DNA of 64,000 bases from Paragorgia papillata (taxonomy: Eukaryota; Cnidaria; Anthozoa; Scleralcyonacea; Coralliidae), in assembly GCA_035771165.1 (NCBI GenBank), contig JAWNZC010000285.1, positions 744,001 through 808,000 of the forward strand, read 5' to 3'. The position numbers and the translations under genes are program-made. The notes beneath the pieces were generated by a model. That model was not told the DNA's origin, ran no database searches, and saw only the letters and a program-made list of their open reading frames with translations. Shown piece after piece: positions 47,201 to 56,599 of this stretch (the stretch's first letter is position 1; each line of letters starts with the position of its first letter).

Positions 47201-50200
47201 GTTAACGCGCGCACGCGTTGATGCTTTGGTTGATAATCTCGCTGTTGTCCATTCTTGGTCCGGTGAAGGGGGTAAGAGTATACTATTGAATCGGGCGATT
47301 AAATGTTTATTCTTTACTACGCTTCAACTTAATATTGTCTTACATCTCTCCTACGTTTCAACTGGGGGTTAATCCTGCTGATCCGGCATCACGTCGATTA
47401 TCCGCTATGGATAGTCGTCTATCTCCTGAGTTATGGTGCATTGTCGAGCAGTATTTCAGCGGTCTGGCAGGACATACATGTGATCTCATGGCTCTTGATT
47501 CTAATGCCATGACGGATCGAAATGGTAATTCACTGCCCCATTTTACACCTGGTCCGTCTCCGCATTCGTTGGGTATTAATCTCTTCGCACAGGATCTGTC
47601 GCGCCATGATCCGGTTTTGGCATCTCCCTATGTGTTAACTCCAGTGAGCCTTGTTGGTTCTGTTGTGCGTTTTTTATGCCGCTCCAGGAAGTCTTGTACG
47701 TTGGTTACTCTCGACGTTTATCCACGAAAGCATTGGTGGCCAATTGTCCAGCGATATTCAACGAACTCGCTTAGATTGGGTGTTGAGGGAAGTTCCCGAG
47801 CTCTTTTAATTCCAATGCGAACCGGTTGGTGCGCCCATCCAGGGCTTCCAGGAGATTTGTGGGCGTTTTCACTTGATTTTTCGAATCAGTATGCCTGACT
47901 GTATTCTCAATGTACAGGATAGACGTAAGATGAATATAAGGGAATTGTGTCATATATATGTTTCGATGTTATTTTACTTTTATGTTTAATGAGTATTCGC
48001 CTTATTCCCTTGAGGACTTACATAATCAACGGCAATGTTAATACATTTACTGTATATATACATCTATTCTGTACGTATATAGTTGTTTGTTTTGTTCCTA
48101 GGAGTTGCCGCTGGTAGCCAAATTGTTTCTCCCATCGGTGCGATGCCCTCGCTGCAGGCACGCCAACGACAGCGATTTTCGCTTTTGTCAACAATGTGGT
48201 TACGCTCGCCGACGAGTTCACCACAACGTTCCTCCACCTTTCGTTATTGATTTGCCTAATATTGATGCTCGTTTACAACAACTACTTAATTTTGACCAGC
48301 TCTCGGATGGGCATTAAACGAGAGAGAGAGTTTTAGTGGTGGACGGAAACGAACAATTGTTTCGTTCATCGATCCAAAGGGAAAAAAATTTAAGTCGGGA
48401 AATAACGTCGAGAGGTATTTGAAAGAAAATTATCAGTGGGAAAAAGTGAAGGCGCAAAATGGTGCAGAAGATGAAGGTATGGATCACTTGGATGACCCGA
48501 CGGGAAGAGAATCGGTTACGTCCGGTAGTGGTCAAGACGATGACCCGGTCGACCCAAATATTGATTCAGTTGATTCTGATGAATATGATCCAGCTGAAGA
48601 AAGCTTCAATGAAAAAGATCTGAACAGCAATGAAGAGTAAGTAAAAAACATGTTGGATTATATCCACGTAATATGGCCTAAGTTTGAGTATTTCGGCTTG
48701 TATTTGGTATTTTATTTTACTTGGCCACTATTATTTACTGTGAATCGAACGAATGCGCATTGCGCACATAACTCGTAAGCGCTCGCTTGTACAAGTAAAA
48801 AGTAAAACCCTTTTAGGAAGAGTGAAACAAATGCGAGATTATGAGGCTTGGCTTTATAATTTGTGAGAACTCACGCATTTTTACATTCCCTTGGCTTTGC
48901 ACTTGCTCACAGACAACAGAAACTGATAAACTTGAAACCCCATTTCCGCTCAATAAGATATCAGTTTAGAAGAAAGTGTCTTATTCTGTATGCTGCAGCT
49001 GTTTGCACTCTAGATAGGCTTCATATCTCAAGGTGTAAATTCTGTCAAAACTCGCTGTAGGAGAGCAATTACAAACGCATCGTCTTTCAGCCTCCATCTA
49101 TTTTATCTGCGGTTTTGGCGCGAACATTCATCCTTAGATACCAAAGTTTGATCGCAGAAATCTCGAAAAGTATATAAAGCAGCGCTGTCAAAATTGGCAT
49201 ACAAACTTATTGTTACTATATCTTTCAACAGACCAAAAACTGTTAAGATTGGAGAAGTTGACTTTAGCCTCCAGTACCACCTTAAAGACTACCTCCGGTT
49301 GTTAACTGCAGAACAACTTCAAGCCAGAGTCACTTCTAAGCAGGCTACTCCCTTTTTTGTCGATAAATTAACACTTTTAGCACAGCATTTAGATCGAGCG
49401 CTAGCTTCTCCGGATACCCCATCCACACAACGCTTTCGCTTTGTGCGGGATCAAGCGTATTTTAAGGTGGTCTTCTTTAGTGGTGACCGTCCTGGAGACA
49501 TGGGTCAGGTTCAAGTACCAGGAATTCTTCGATTTCCTCAGGATGATGGCTTTCTGTTTAATCATGTATGGGGCAAAACATTACGGGATGGGGATTGCAA
49601 CGTGACGAAACCCCAATATTACTATTTGCCAGTATTTGACAGGTTGGCAGTTACACATCAACCTTTCCACCGGTTATTTGTTTCGTCCTACAGATCCACA
49701 AGGCGAATTCTCCCTTCAGCTCTTCTGCCGCCGAAGCGCGTTTAAAACTTTATTTGCAGGAAATGGGCGCTGATGATGGTGAGACACTACATGGCTTTCG
49801 TGCTGGATGCGCTGTGACCCTAGCGTTATCTGGCGCAGACCTTACCGAAATCATGGATCACGTTGGATGGACACGTCGGCATACAGCCCTTTACTACCTT
49901 CAACTTGCAAAGGTGTTGAACCCCGCAGGTGCATCTGCTCGACTGGCTACAGATTATGTTCCCAAGGGATTATCTCACTGGACCGATCTAAATGAACTCA
50001 AACGTTTTGTGTGCGCGTTTCCTATGTCTCCTACGAAGAAATGCCTTGCGGCGAATGACCCTAAGACATAGAGGCAAACTTTCATCTTTACTTTTGGATC
50101 AGGAATGGCGATATGACGATGGGGGATATAAGGATGGGGGATAAGGATTGGGGATATAAGGATTGGGGATATAAGGATTGGGGATATAAGGATTGGGTGT

Positions 50201-52488
50201 AAAAGAGGTAAGGTAGGAATGTTTATGTGTAGCGAAAACATTGGAGTTGGATCAATATTTTTCCCCATGTCTTAATTCCAACTGAGCAGATGAGGCGAGC
50301 GTTACTGAATAGAATACTATTCGTAATACACGGAATGACATGCGAAGAAGAAATAAGTACAATAATCCTTTATTATGCACATGTGAGGATGACGTAACAT
50401 AGAGTGGGTATAAAAATCAGTGAAATACTGAGTTCAAGGTGTCTTCAGCGTTAAGTTCCTTGAGAGGAACATGAAAATGAGAGAAGATTGACCCACCCTC
50501 CCGCCCAAAAATTCGTGCGCTTCGGGCTCTCGCGCGCCACCTGGTCGGTTGGGTCAATATTTTTCCCCATGTCTGAATTCCAACTGAGCAGATGAGGCGA
50601 GCGTTACTGAATAGAATACTCATTTTAATATCCTTTTATTTTGATCGTTTATGTATTTTTAATCAATTATGTAAATTACAAAACACTCAAGATTATAGGT
50701 TGAGAGTAAACTAAAGCCAACAGATTCAGGTAAGAATCCACAAATATAATTCTGCCACGCTCCCTTGGTTACACAAGTGCATAACAATCAAGGAGTCGCA
50801 ATATTTAAGTTCTGTTTTATACTTTTAACGAAGGTTAATCACAGTTTAGAGGAAGAAGACATTGTAACCAACTTAAAGAAACAGAATGGCATTCTCCAGA
50901 ACAAATTAGATGTGAAGGAGAACGAAATTGCACATCTGCAGAAAATAATTCAAAATCTGAAGCGTAAGATATACCTAATTTTTTGGCATACTTTAATCTG
51001 CAACACCTGTGTCTAGAATAAACGTGAGGTGCTAGTTTAACAAGCCTTAACATATTGTTCAGAGAGGCATTTTCCAACCCACTCACTCTATTGTCTCACT
51101 CACACACAGAGGAACCAACCAGACACTGTCTGAAGCTGATAAAATTGAAATTATAGTCTACAAAACGAAACTAATGTAAAAGAATAATGTGCAGTGCTGG
51201 AGCTAGTTATATAAAAATATGTAGGTGAATTTAACTGTAGTTAGAGACTTAGAGTTAAATTTTGACTCATCATGATAATACTTTGAGAAGTTAATAACAA
51301 TTTGACAATTAATTGAAAATTCTAGTTTATATGTATTTACAAGTTTTAAAAAACAGTTCTATCTAGATGATATGGGAGTGTGATACGAGTTACATATTTG
51401 ATGAAATAAAGATTTAATTCAGCTTTTTTGTTGACAGCACTGTATGCTTCTTAAGAAAACCTCACTTAATTATTTATATTACCATAATTTCTGTTTTAGA
51501 CCTCCCCTCTCTTCAAGATATAGTCATGGATTTGGAAACGCAAGTGGTGCAACTTTGTCATGGGGTAAATTCAACAAGACGACTGCCCGTGCCGGTTACA
51601 TTGCAAGACGTGGCTACATTACGAGGACCATCATCTCAGTCATGCGCTTCATCTCAGTCATGCCCTTCACCTCAGCCTCGCTCATCAGAGTCTGATTTAG
51701 ATCCTGAACTTGTAAGTTTTATAATTACAATCATTACATCGTAATAATCATTACATCATAATTATCACCTTGTCGTAATTTTGTCACACCATCATAATTT
51801 TTATTGCACTATACTAAGCTGAATTTTGTTATCATAATTAACTTTAGCTATCATAATTAACTGCAATAGCACATGCGTTGACACCGTAATTGTAAGACTA
51901 TGCCATCATAATAATTATATAAGTTAATTTTGACACTTATCACGCGCCATAATAAATGACTTTAAATATTTTTTTTACAGATTACCGTATTTCCCATTGT
52001 AAATGTCACAAATGGTCAATGGAAAATTTTGAAATAGAAAGCCAATGCAAAGGACTTTGTGTATGCTGTTATGGGAATGTTGTGGAGTCGAGAGGTTCTC
52101 TTTACCCATTCAATCACAGGCAAAATATCTAATGCCTACCAGATGCAAAGCCGCAACTGGATACAGAAAAGGTCAAAAGTATATGCAGTGAGTCATTTAA
52201 TCTTACTGTTATTTTTTGTATTTTCCAATATCAATTCATGAAACTTTCTGATATTCCTTGAACAGGAAGCAGACAAACATCTAAAATAATTCTGTGTTTG
52301 TTTTTCAATTTATGTAGAATATGCTTCAAAAAAAGTATGGGTGCAGTGAGGTTGAAATTCGCCAGATAATGATTGCAAGAATTAGCAATATTTTCAAAGT
52401 AATTAAAGCAAAACAGAAGTTAAATAAGTCAGAAGGTGCCCCATCTGGACATTTTTCCGACCAGCAAATTGTTAATTATATATTATAA
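41265..52488 (+). CDS. BEN-domain-like host gene, eight exons, probably decayed
   Basis: Exons: E1 from about 41265 (FALFEFVTEK, HWIIRED and WP-containing domain; donor uncertain), E2 41742-41905 (acidic, DDDDEE), E3 42187-42294, E4 42699-42734 (12 residues), E5 50845-50963 (coiled coil), E6 51500-51711, E7 51981-52187 and E8 52318-52488. E2-E3-E4 join in phase 0, E5-E6 in phase 1, E6-E7-E8 in phase 0, all with GT/AG. E7-E8 look like a BEN domain (FVYAVMGMLWSREVL, HSITGKISN; KKYGCSEVEIRQIM), a DNA- and chromatin-binding fold. E1 has GTG where ATG is expected and E7 has TAG at 52035, so the gene may be inactive. The E4-E5 junction phase is unresolved. The intron between them holds the 8-kb nested insertion. 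Confidence 0.65.
42817..43189. mobile_element. TIR element, left part, split by the Ngaro-like retrotransposon
   Basis: 42817-42966 (starting AACCAAGAGAGC, with TTTACTCTCGACCTATAATC inside) is the inverse of 50621-50773. About 220 bp of interior follow before the retrotransposon starts at 43190. The right TIR resumes exactly after the retrotransposon ends. The uninterrupted element would be about 520 bp, without coding capacity. Its own target duplication is not evident. Confidence 0.75.
43190..43365 (+). repeat. split direct repeat A1 with TATA promoter
   Basis: A 176-bp repeat, about 96% the same as A2 by eye. It contains GGGTATAAAAA (TATA at 43283) about 110 bp before the first gag methionine, so it probably holds the element promoter. 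Confidence 0.9.
43283..43290 (+). promoter_or_regulatory. TATA box of the Ngaro-like element
   Basis: TATAAAAA preceded by GGG, repeated in A2 at the equivalent place. Transcription would start roughly 30 bp downstream, before the gag exon. Confidence 0.6.
43395..45376 (+). CDS. gag-like protein of the Ngaro-like element, one intron
   Basis: Exon 1 starts at ATG 43395 (MADENNHDQVQFP), is acidic and ends at 43568 (GDLE) before GTAATA. The intron is 43569-44837 and ends in TTATAG. Exon 2 from 44838 continues in phase 0 (NLRAKYEELKKTMDSL), making one coiled-coil run across the junction. It goes through an in-frame TAG at 45045 and a helical region (NEQFRDFLLPLLGDKD) to a CCHC zinc knuckle (CYHCGIRGHMRSQC, about 45240-45280). 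It ends at TAA 45374-45376. An AATAAA lies at 45470. Coiled coil plus knuckle indicates an RNA-packaging Gag protein. The TAG is the only break in the joined reading. Confidence 0.75.
43735..44560. repeat. intron array of about fifteen double-hairpin units
   Basis: A degenerate tandem array with a period of roughly 56 bp. Each unit has two self-complementary words: a CATGAT...ATCATG type arm pair and a CTGTAATGCGATTACAG type palindrome (perfect at 43837-43853). A GTTTGTTGAATTACC spacer lies between units. The array lies wholly within the predicted intron of the gag-like gene. Confidence 0.85.
45640..47900 (+). pseudogene. Ngaro-like RT and RNase H
   Basis: The frame at about 45650-46109 ends with HAHSAQWSSM, VLEWITGKVSIF, FKGEQYDSDRPL and FPNNISCQPF, the N-terminal signature of DIRS-order RTs. 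After a shift, LTVEPTKLRLCHDARFLNLW (about 46180) and SLYIDD (YIDD at 46504-46515) give the palm. The 204-codon frame 46435-47049 includes GLGKSILIP and QRIIGKCVSF. RNase H starts at 47048 (DASGSGWGG), with an EEQSWDISVKE block. 47335-47898 has NPADPASR, SLGINLFAQDL and a downstream region typical of these elements. At least four frameshifts (near 46105, 46310, 47040, 47220) prevent translation. Confidence 0.8.
48104..48315 (+). CDS. zinc-ribbon segment before the recombinase
   Basis: After a TTCCTAG acceptor at 48101 the frame reads ELPLVAKLFLPSVRCPRC, then HANDSDFRFCQQCGY and an Arg-rich stretch. The two C-x2-C pairs (CPRC and CQQC) form a zinc ribbon. The frame closes at TAA 48315. The next segment is open in the +1 frame, so a frameshift may separate two parts of one protein. 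Zinc ribbons of this kind bind nucleic acid or other proteins. Confidence 0.65.
48318..48636 (+). CDS. MBD-like segment and acidic tail of the recombinase gene
   Basis: In this frame the sequence is FSGGRKRTIVSFIDPKGKKF, then KSGNNVERYLKEN. This fits the core of the methyl-CpG-binding (MBD/TAM) domain: a Gly/Arg loop, a YxxPxGKK hairpin (here FIDPKGKKF) and a helix with ERYL. An acidic, serine-rich tail (DDDPVDPN) follows. At 48637 the codon GAG is cut by the strong donor GTAAGTA. The intron 48637-49231 ends in CTTTCAACAG, and both sides are phase 2, so this segment joins the tyrosine recombinase in frame. Domain identity rests on a short match by eye and needs profile comparison. Confidence 0.55.
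49232..50071 (+). pseudogene. tyrosine recombinase (YR) of the Ngaro-like element
   Basis: Exon 2 begins at 49232 and reads EVDFSLQYHLKDYLRL, then a catalytic-domain stretch with FFSGDRPGDM (first catalytic Arg, about 49490), QVQVPGILRF, then a one-base shift near 49735, then LHGFRAG (His-x2-Arg, about 49790). Next comes DHVGWTRRHTALYYLQL, with the nucleophilic Tyr at about 49893. This is the phage-integrase fold used by DIRS-order elements to insert a circular cDNA without target duplication. The frame ends at TAG 50069. The frameshift is the only visible lesion in this part. Confidence 0.8.
50119..50205. repeat. (TATAAGGATTGGGGA)n short tandem repeat
   Basis: About six 15-bp units between the recombinase stop and repeat B1, in what would be the 3' untranslated part of the element. 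Confidence 0.9.
50246..50620 (+). repeat. B1-A2-B2 repeat block of the Ngaro-like element
   Basis: B1 50246-50318 and B2 50548-50620 are 73-bp direct repeats with three or four differences. A2 50316-50491 matches A1. The joint B1/A2 and the outer edge of B2 both carry ACT. The 56 bp between A2 and B2 include an 18-base word (50508-50525) complementary to 43371-43388, just after A1. Confidence 0.9.
50621..50773. mobile_element. TIR element, right part
   Basis: The inverse of 42817-42966 (ends TCTGCCACGCTCCCTTGGTT). It restarts directly after the retrotransposon with CATTTTAATATCC, which fits the inverse of the left arm up to the ACT crossover. Confidence 0.75.
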
Positions 52489-53100
52489 ATTTATTATGAT
52501 ACGTGCATTACTGATATTCAATTGTGACGCTGTTTAAAGTGCATATCTTTCACGTGCCGATTTTACATATTAACAGTCCAGAATTTCCATAAAAATTGTA
52601 GTATATATGTTGTCATTCCAAAATCCCATCTTCTTGGTCTTTTTTGATCTTTGGAAACCAGTTATTGCTCTTCTTTATCCTACATTTGGTAACTGAACTT
52701 CGACCAACAAGTCCATGAAGATGACATTTTTAAATAACTAAATAAGCATATTACATCATCGACCTCATCAGAAGAACCCAAACATGGCGGTTGGAATCTC
52801 TTCTCAATTTAGTCAATTGTGGTTCCTAACAAACTCTCAAATCATTCTACATTTTTTGCCATTCTTTAGCCACCGTTGCTTTCATGATAAGGATTATCTT
52901 ATGTAAAACTAAAGCATTCAGATTTTGAGGTAAAAGTTATTTGTGTTAGTGTATTTTCACTGAATCACTGACAGTCTGAATTCATCATATTTATGAAATA
53001 TTAAATTGTTGGTAACAGACTAACAGTATGTTTTGTGGGTATATGTGTTTGCTTGTTTGCTTTAAATTCATTTCATATATTATTTTCGCTTGTTTTCTAG
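52489..53100. other. no gene seen; presumed intron or 3' untranslated region
   Basis: Between the BEN-like exon 8 stop and the next exon-like piece I see unique AT-rich sequence without coding patterns. Confidence 0.45.
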
Positions 53101-54344
53101 TGCATAGGGTAGAGTTACCTTGTTCAGTTGTGTTCAACCATTTAATTCAACTTGCTGTTTTATATATTGGTAAGTAAAATCCTTAAAAAAGCTTAATTCA
53201 TATACTAGTAGTTTATTTATTGAGTAATGACAATGATCTATTCCTATGTTGATATCTCAAAGTATTAATTACAGGTCATATATTGGTCTAACTGTATGTC
53301 TTTTATATATATATACAAAGTATGAATATATATATATATATTTAACAATTAAATTATGAGCTCAAAATTTCTGAGTGAATAGTTGACGAGAGTGGACAGC
53401 ATTAGCAATAGTACACTAGTAAGTTTCTACTATATATATATAAACAAATGGAGGTAGAACGACTCGACAAATTTGATTAGGCATATTTATTACTATTTAG
53501 TTTCGTACCACGAGATGTGGCACTCTTCAGTGAATATATATATATATGCATGCTAAAAACACAGATCACACATCTGGATATTTTAGAAAATTAACCAGTT
53601 TGATTAATAAGACAAACTGATATAATACTAATAATATTCATTTGGTATAATTTTAGTGATTTTAGTGATATACAGATACTGCATATTCCTTATACCTTAT
53701 TGAACATGCCTATATTCTAATTGTCTTCAAAATTACAAGAATTCTGCTAGGAAAGTAGAATTTTCTGTCCAAATTGTTTGTTCGGTAACTGCAATCGTGT
53801 ACTTAGGAGGAATGTGTGAGTATGTATGTGACCTTTGGAGGGAACCTTACTCTTGCCTCTGGGAAGCTAGTCAGCTAGTTATAGTAGGTCATTACTGAGA
53901 GCCCATTTGTGATACAGTATAAGATGGAAGATTAAGTCCTAAATATACTTTGTATATAATGTTTAAAAGGGGAGGTAGCAATGTTATTGAGTTAAATGAT
54001 TATTACCCATTCCTGCCTGAGCCAGCCAATAATTATGTCCCCTTTGTTGTTTTACTATGTTTATCAGCAGATGATTCCTCAGACACCCTATTGTAGGCAT
54101 CAATGGGTTAAATGGATTGACTATTTAAACAAGGAAAAATCACAACAAAATCAAAATTTTAGCTTATAAATTGAAATTTTGAGTTTTGTTACAAAGTGGT
54201 TAATGTATACCTTTAAATATTTGATTTAATTAAATATTAGTTAACAAATTGTTGAAATAATTTTCTCATTCTACAGGACTGGACTGGTACACATTGAGTG
54301 ATGATGCGAAAGCCAACTTCTCAATGAAAGAAAAGGATAGATGA
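53101..54344 (+). CDS. two phase-matched exons downstream of the BEN-like gene
   Basis: Exon a (53101-53169) follows TTGTTTTCTAG and precedes GTAAGTAAAA. It encodes HRVELPCSVVFNHLIQLAVL with one spare base at the end. Exon b (54277-54344) follows CATTCTACAG and encodes LDWYTLSDDAKANFSMKEKD, then Arg and a TGA. Both sides of the intron are phase 1. They could be an alternative end of the BEN-like gene: a GGTGCC donor inside exon 8 at 52437 would be in the right phase. They could also be part of another gene. No family recognised. Confidence 0.45.
53170..54276. other. intron-like stretch with dispersed repeat and TATA runs
   Basis: TATATA runs at 53310-53350 and 53430-53560, and a dispersed-repeat copy with CCCATTCCTGCCTGAGCCAG at about 54005. 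No coding signal. Confidence 0.5.
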
Positions 54345-54754
54345 TTACACTGATGTTCCCTTGTGTCATTACTGATTGGATTGTTGTTAAGTACACTTTG
54401 AAAATACCAACATTCTAAATATGTAATGTAGTATCCTAAATACTGAATGATGTATTTTGGATATAGATGCAGAACCACATTACATGTAACATGGTTAGTC
54501 TAGGATTTTTAGCTTAGTTAATATTTGGGAATTTGAACTGCCAAAAATGGTTTGCTTATGACCATCGCCCCATATACCATGTATATAACTAGTATTTATT
54601 ATAGTAAGTGTATACTTTAATGTCATCCTGATGTAAACCCTCACAGTTTTTTAATATGTGTTAAAATATATTGAATATGTTGACATTAATGTTAAATGCT
54701 TTTAAAAATGTTTATTTTCTCTCGGTCATTGATGTGCTGAATGACATGTTTCAC

Positions 54755-55075
54755 GGTGTGTTATCATGCACACCTACATGTGTAAGATAACACACATCAG
54801 GGCATGTTGCATAACACACCTTTTTAATATTAACACACCTATATATAACACATCTTAACATGTGTTATATAACGTACCAAGGTGTGTTAAATAACACACC
54901 AAGGTGTGTTTGAAAACCGACCAAGGTGTGTGAAATAACACACCTTTTCACAAAACACAACTTAGGGTGTGTAAAAATTTGGAGAAGCTAAAAAAAACCT
55001 TACTAGATTAGATGTGTTTTTTAACATACCATAAGGTGTGCCTTTCAACACTTAAGGTGTGTTAGAAAACCTAAA
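54755..55075. repeat. cluster of GGTGTGTTA / TAACACACC palindromes
   Basis: At least twelve copies of the octamer AACACACC or its complement lie within 320 bp. Several are arranged as facing pairs with a 4-7 bp spacer (for example AAGGTGTGTTAAATAACACA at 54890 and AAGGTGTGTGAAATAACACA at 54923). Non-coding. Confidence 0.85.
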
Positions 55076-55399
55076 TAGGCACTTTAAACTCTTAGCACAG
55101 AGTAAATGTGCAAATAGAACAACACCAGTATTTTAGTGTGAGATAGCTTGAGGATTACATAAGTTCTAATGTTGGGTTATGGTTTTCATTACCTTTCCTT
55201 GTTCTGATAGTTTTAGTTCACCTTGTTAACTGTTATAAGTGTAATTAGTGTATACATGTTTTTATATCAAATTATAATTTGTAATTTATAGTCTTGGAAC
55301 ATGAATTGTTAGTTCTTGTCATGTAATAAAGAATATATGTTTGAAGCTTTGGTAAAAAAATGTTGTATGAAATGTTGTATAAAAAAATGTATAGCTTTG

Positions 55400-55650
55400 C
55401 TATACTTAACATGTTACTTTACAAAATATTGCATAAAATGTTCTATAGAATATTGAATAGAATATGCTACAGTTTTATAGAATATTCTATAGAATATTAC
55501 ACAGAATATTCTATTAAATATTACACAGAATATTCTATTGAATATTACACAGGATATTCTATTGAATAAGTTCCAGAATCCCTTACAATATTCCATGGCA
55601 TATTCTATAGAATATTTAATTGAATATTTTGTAGAATATTTTCGTAAGGG
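55400..55650. repeat. second array of TATAGAATATTC palindromes
   Basis: About a dozen ATTCTATAGAATATT words, several in a 27-bp tandem unit containing ACACAGAATATTCTATT. The same motif as the array at 33950-34390. Confidence 0.85.
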
Positions 55651-55873
55651 CCTTTTCAATCTGAATTATTCCACGCAACACAATCCAATGTTTGTTAACT
55701 GTGGTCCCGTCATATTCATCAACATTGCCAAAAGCTTTCTCTGACCAAGCAGCTTTTAGCAACACGAATTATAAAGGCTTTGCATCCAACTCTGATCTAG
55801 ACCTCTTCTTTCCTTTCTTTTTCGTCTTTTTCTTTATCTCTAGCAGGTGCAGCTCGAACTCGTTAATGTTTGT

Positions 55874-56143
55874 TTAGTCGCCGCAACAGTCCACAGTGGA
55901 ACTGTTCGACATCATAGCTCTAGTGTGTGCCAATGTCTCTGCCAACTGTGGTACATGCTGGATAGACCCACCTGCTGGTCTTCGACCTTGGGTTACGTTC
56001 GACGGCTGCGAAGACATTTCATTTTGATTTGGCACAGATTCTGTAGAAATAGCGGACGTACTTGAACCACGATCATTACCCAAAGTCTCTAATATCGCGG
56101 ACGCTTCCCTTAGAATATTCGCAGCTTTCTGAATGTTATTCAT
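55874..56143 (-). CDS. unrecognised short exon
   Basis: An 89-codon frame from ATG 56143 reads MNNIQKAANILREASAILET, then a Ser/Asn/Gln-rich low-complexity stretch. It begins with an amphipathic helix like the first exon of several repeat-associated cnidarian genes. A basic Lys/Arg-rich stretch continues in another frame at about 55800-55860. I do not recognise the family, and no downstream exon was placed. Confidence 0.35.
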   Translation of the reverse strand: MNNIQKAANILREASAILETLGNDRGSSTSAISTESVPNQNEMSSQPSNVTQGRRPAGGSIQHVPQLAETLAHTRAMMSNSSTVDCCGD

Positions 56144-56599
56144 GTTGGTGGTATTGTTATTTGTTGATGTAATTTGTCAACATTTAATATTTTGGTGGAA
56201 TCACAAACCATGCGAAGCATTTGCTCTGTGTATGGAGAGTTCGCATGATTTCGCAGGGGCCCTGACTGTCCCCAGTTCCTCCCCGGAGGGTTGTTCAGTT
56301 AGGTTTAGGGCCACTGGGGGATTATGGTTAGGTTTAGGGTTTCCGGGGGTTGTGGTTCGGGGTTGGGGTGGGTGAGTTTTAATTTCTTTATTCTAGGCCA
56401 GTTAACAATTAACGATAATTAACATTTGATTATTTGAATCCCCTTTGAGTCAGTTGGACTGACAACATGTGTAGCCCCGCATGCGCATTACAGAAAAGAG
56501 TCAAGACTCAAGAGTGAGCACTTGTTTCCACCAAACTGACATGAGTACACGACATTTCAGACATTTTGATTTTATCAACAAATTTTATCAACAAATTGT

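Larger units (their letters stand above)
43190..50620 (+). mobile_element. Ngaro-type tyrosine-recombinase retrotransposon (DIRS order), near complete
   Basis: The repeats have the split direct arrangement of Ngaro/PAT elements: A1 (43190-43365), coding region, B1 (50246-50318), A2 (50316-50491), short spacer, B2 (50548-50620). A1 and A2 are both 176 bp; B1 and B2 are both 73 bp. The trinucleotide ACT is present at the left edge, at the B1/A2 joint and at the right edge, as expected for recombinase crossover without target duplication. Genes in order: a gag-like protein with zinc knuckle, RT with RNase H, and a zinc ribbon/MBD-like/tyrosine recombinase protein. Frameshifts and a stop show that this copy is defective but recent enough to reconstruct. 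Confidence 0.9.

Noticed and set aside
54266..54478. minus-strand frame at 54266-54478
   Set aside because: It overlaps the well-spliced plus-strand exon at 54277-54344 and shows no domain.
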